A stretch of DNA of 6,851 nucleotides, from assembly GCA_028691385.1 (NCBI GenBank), contig JAQUZL010000097.1, forward strand, positions 1 to 6,851, in the 5' to 3' direction. The notes beneath the pieces are model-generated. The model did no database searches, was not told where the DNA came from, and saw only the letters and a list, made by a program, of their open reading frames with translations. This DNA comes from Oscillospiraceae bacterium. GTDB taxonomy: Bacteria; Bacillota; Clostridia; Oscillospirales; Oscillospiraceae. This document shows positions 6,503 to 6,851 of the stretch, piece by piece. How positions within the stretch are numbered: the stretch's first letter is position 1; every line of letters starts with the position of its first letter. The position numbers and the translations under genes were made by a program.

Positions 6503-6851
6503 TGAAACATTATTTTGCAATAGCGGCGGCCGTGCTTGCCGCCGCTATCGTTGTTTGCGGAAACGTGACCGCTTTGGAAATTTCAGCGCAGAGCGCAGCG
6601 CTGCTGGATTGCGGATCTGGGCGCTTGCTGTATGAAAAGAAGTCTGACACGCCAAATCTTCTGGCGAGCACGACGAAAATCATGACTGCGCTGCTCATCT
6701 GTGAGCGGTGCGACCCGGACAGCCGCGTGCGCATTTCGCCCGAAGCGACCGGCATTGAAGGCTCGTCCGTCTATTTGAAGGCGGGCGAAATCCTAACGGT
6801 GCAGGACTTGCTGTACTGCATGATGCTGCATTCCGGCAATGATGCGGCAAT
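6503..6851 (+). CDS. D-alanyl-D-alanine carboxypeptidase (PBP5/DacB-DacF type), 5' part
   Basis: The first 116 residues of a penicillin-binding carboxypeptidase (peptidase S11), which trims the terminal D-alanine of peptidoglycan stem peptides outside the membrane. It is cut by the window end. A signal peptide covers about residues 1-24: MKHYF, a hydrophobic core, then a likely signal peptidase cut after VTA. C19 lacks a proper lipobox. The mature part starts ISAQSAALLDCGSGRLLYEKKSD and carries the catalytic SxxK motif STTK (S56, K59) in LLASTTKIMTALL and the SxN motif SGN (111-113) in MLHSGNDAA. The KTG motif lies beyond the window. Start: ATG at 6503, because ATG 6497 and GTG 6494 fall inside the ribosome site. 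In Bacillus the dacB gene lies beside scpAB and before spmAB and makes the spore cortex wall, so a sporulation role is likely; the exact paralogue (dacB or dacF) cannot be settled here. Confidence 0.93.

Noticed and set aside
6517..6559. Lipoprotein signal in the dacB-type protein around C19
   Set aside because: The residues before C19 are Ile-Val-Val, without the small residue needed directly before the cysteine; a signal peptidase I site after VTA is more likely.
1..6851. Mobile elements, CRISPR arrays, tRNA or rRNA genes, phage or defence genes
   Set aside because: No repeats, transposase motifs, tRNA-like folds or defence domains were seen; the window is filled by conserved housekeeping and sporulation-linked genes.

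Overview
The window reads as ordinary core chromosome of a spore-forming member of the Firmicutes (class Clostridia). The likely placement is an Oscillospiraceae/Butyricicoccaceae-type gut anaerobe. This rests on moderately high GC with strong GGAGG-type ribosome sites, the clpX-lon-engB order known from Firmicutes, and an M50 protease-scpA-scpB-DUF2953-ytfJ-dacB cluster that includes a sporulation-type GerW/YtfJ protein. The species cannot be read from the sequence. All genes lie on the + strand, are densely packed, and show no frameshifts, mobile elements, CRISPR arrays, tRNA or rRNA genes. No stretch longer than about 110 bases lacks a gene.

Left block (1-3335), protein quality control and ribosome assembly. 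The 3' end of clpX (C-terminal 67 residues) is followed by a strong interrupted hairpin terminator. A complete Lon protease (809 aa) follows; its ribosome site begins only 7 bases after the terminator's T-run. The GTPase engB (ysxC/yihA) starts 8 bases after the lon stop and ends at a second clear terminator. In Bacillus subtilis a lonB paralogue sits between clpX and lonA; here it is absent.

Right block (3337-6851), probably one operon. A good SigA-like promoter with an extended -10 sits directly behind the engB terminator and drives a membrane site-2 protease homologue (M50). This is followed by scpA and scpB (kleisin and partner of the SMC condensin), a DUF2953 membrane protein, ytfJ (GerW family) and the start of a D-Ala-D-Ala carboxypeptidase (dacB/dacF type) that runs off the window. 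Junctions are very tight: 10 bases, a 4-base ATGA overlap, another 4-base ATGA overlap, a 20-base overlap, then 48 bases before dacB. The order couples chromosome compaction to sporulation and cell-wall functions, as the scpAB-dacB-spmAB neighbourhood does in B. subtilis.

I found no clear new system. The most interesting points are regulatory: a hairpin that could hide the dacB ribosome site, the lack of room for a lon promoter after the clpX terminator, and the DUF2953-ytfJ overlap, which suggests a functional pair of unknown mechanism.
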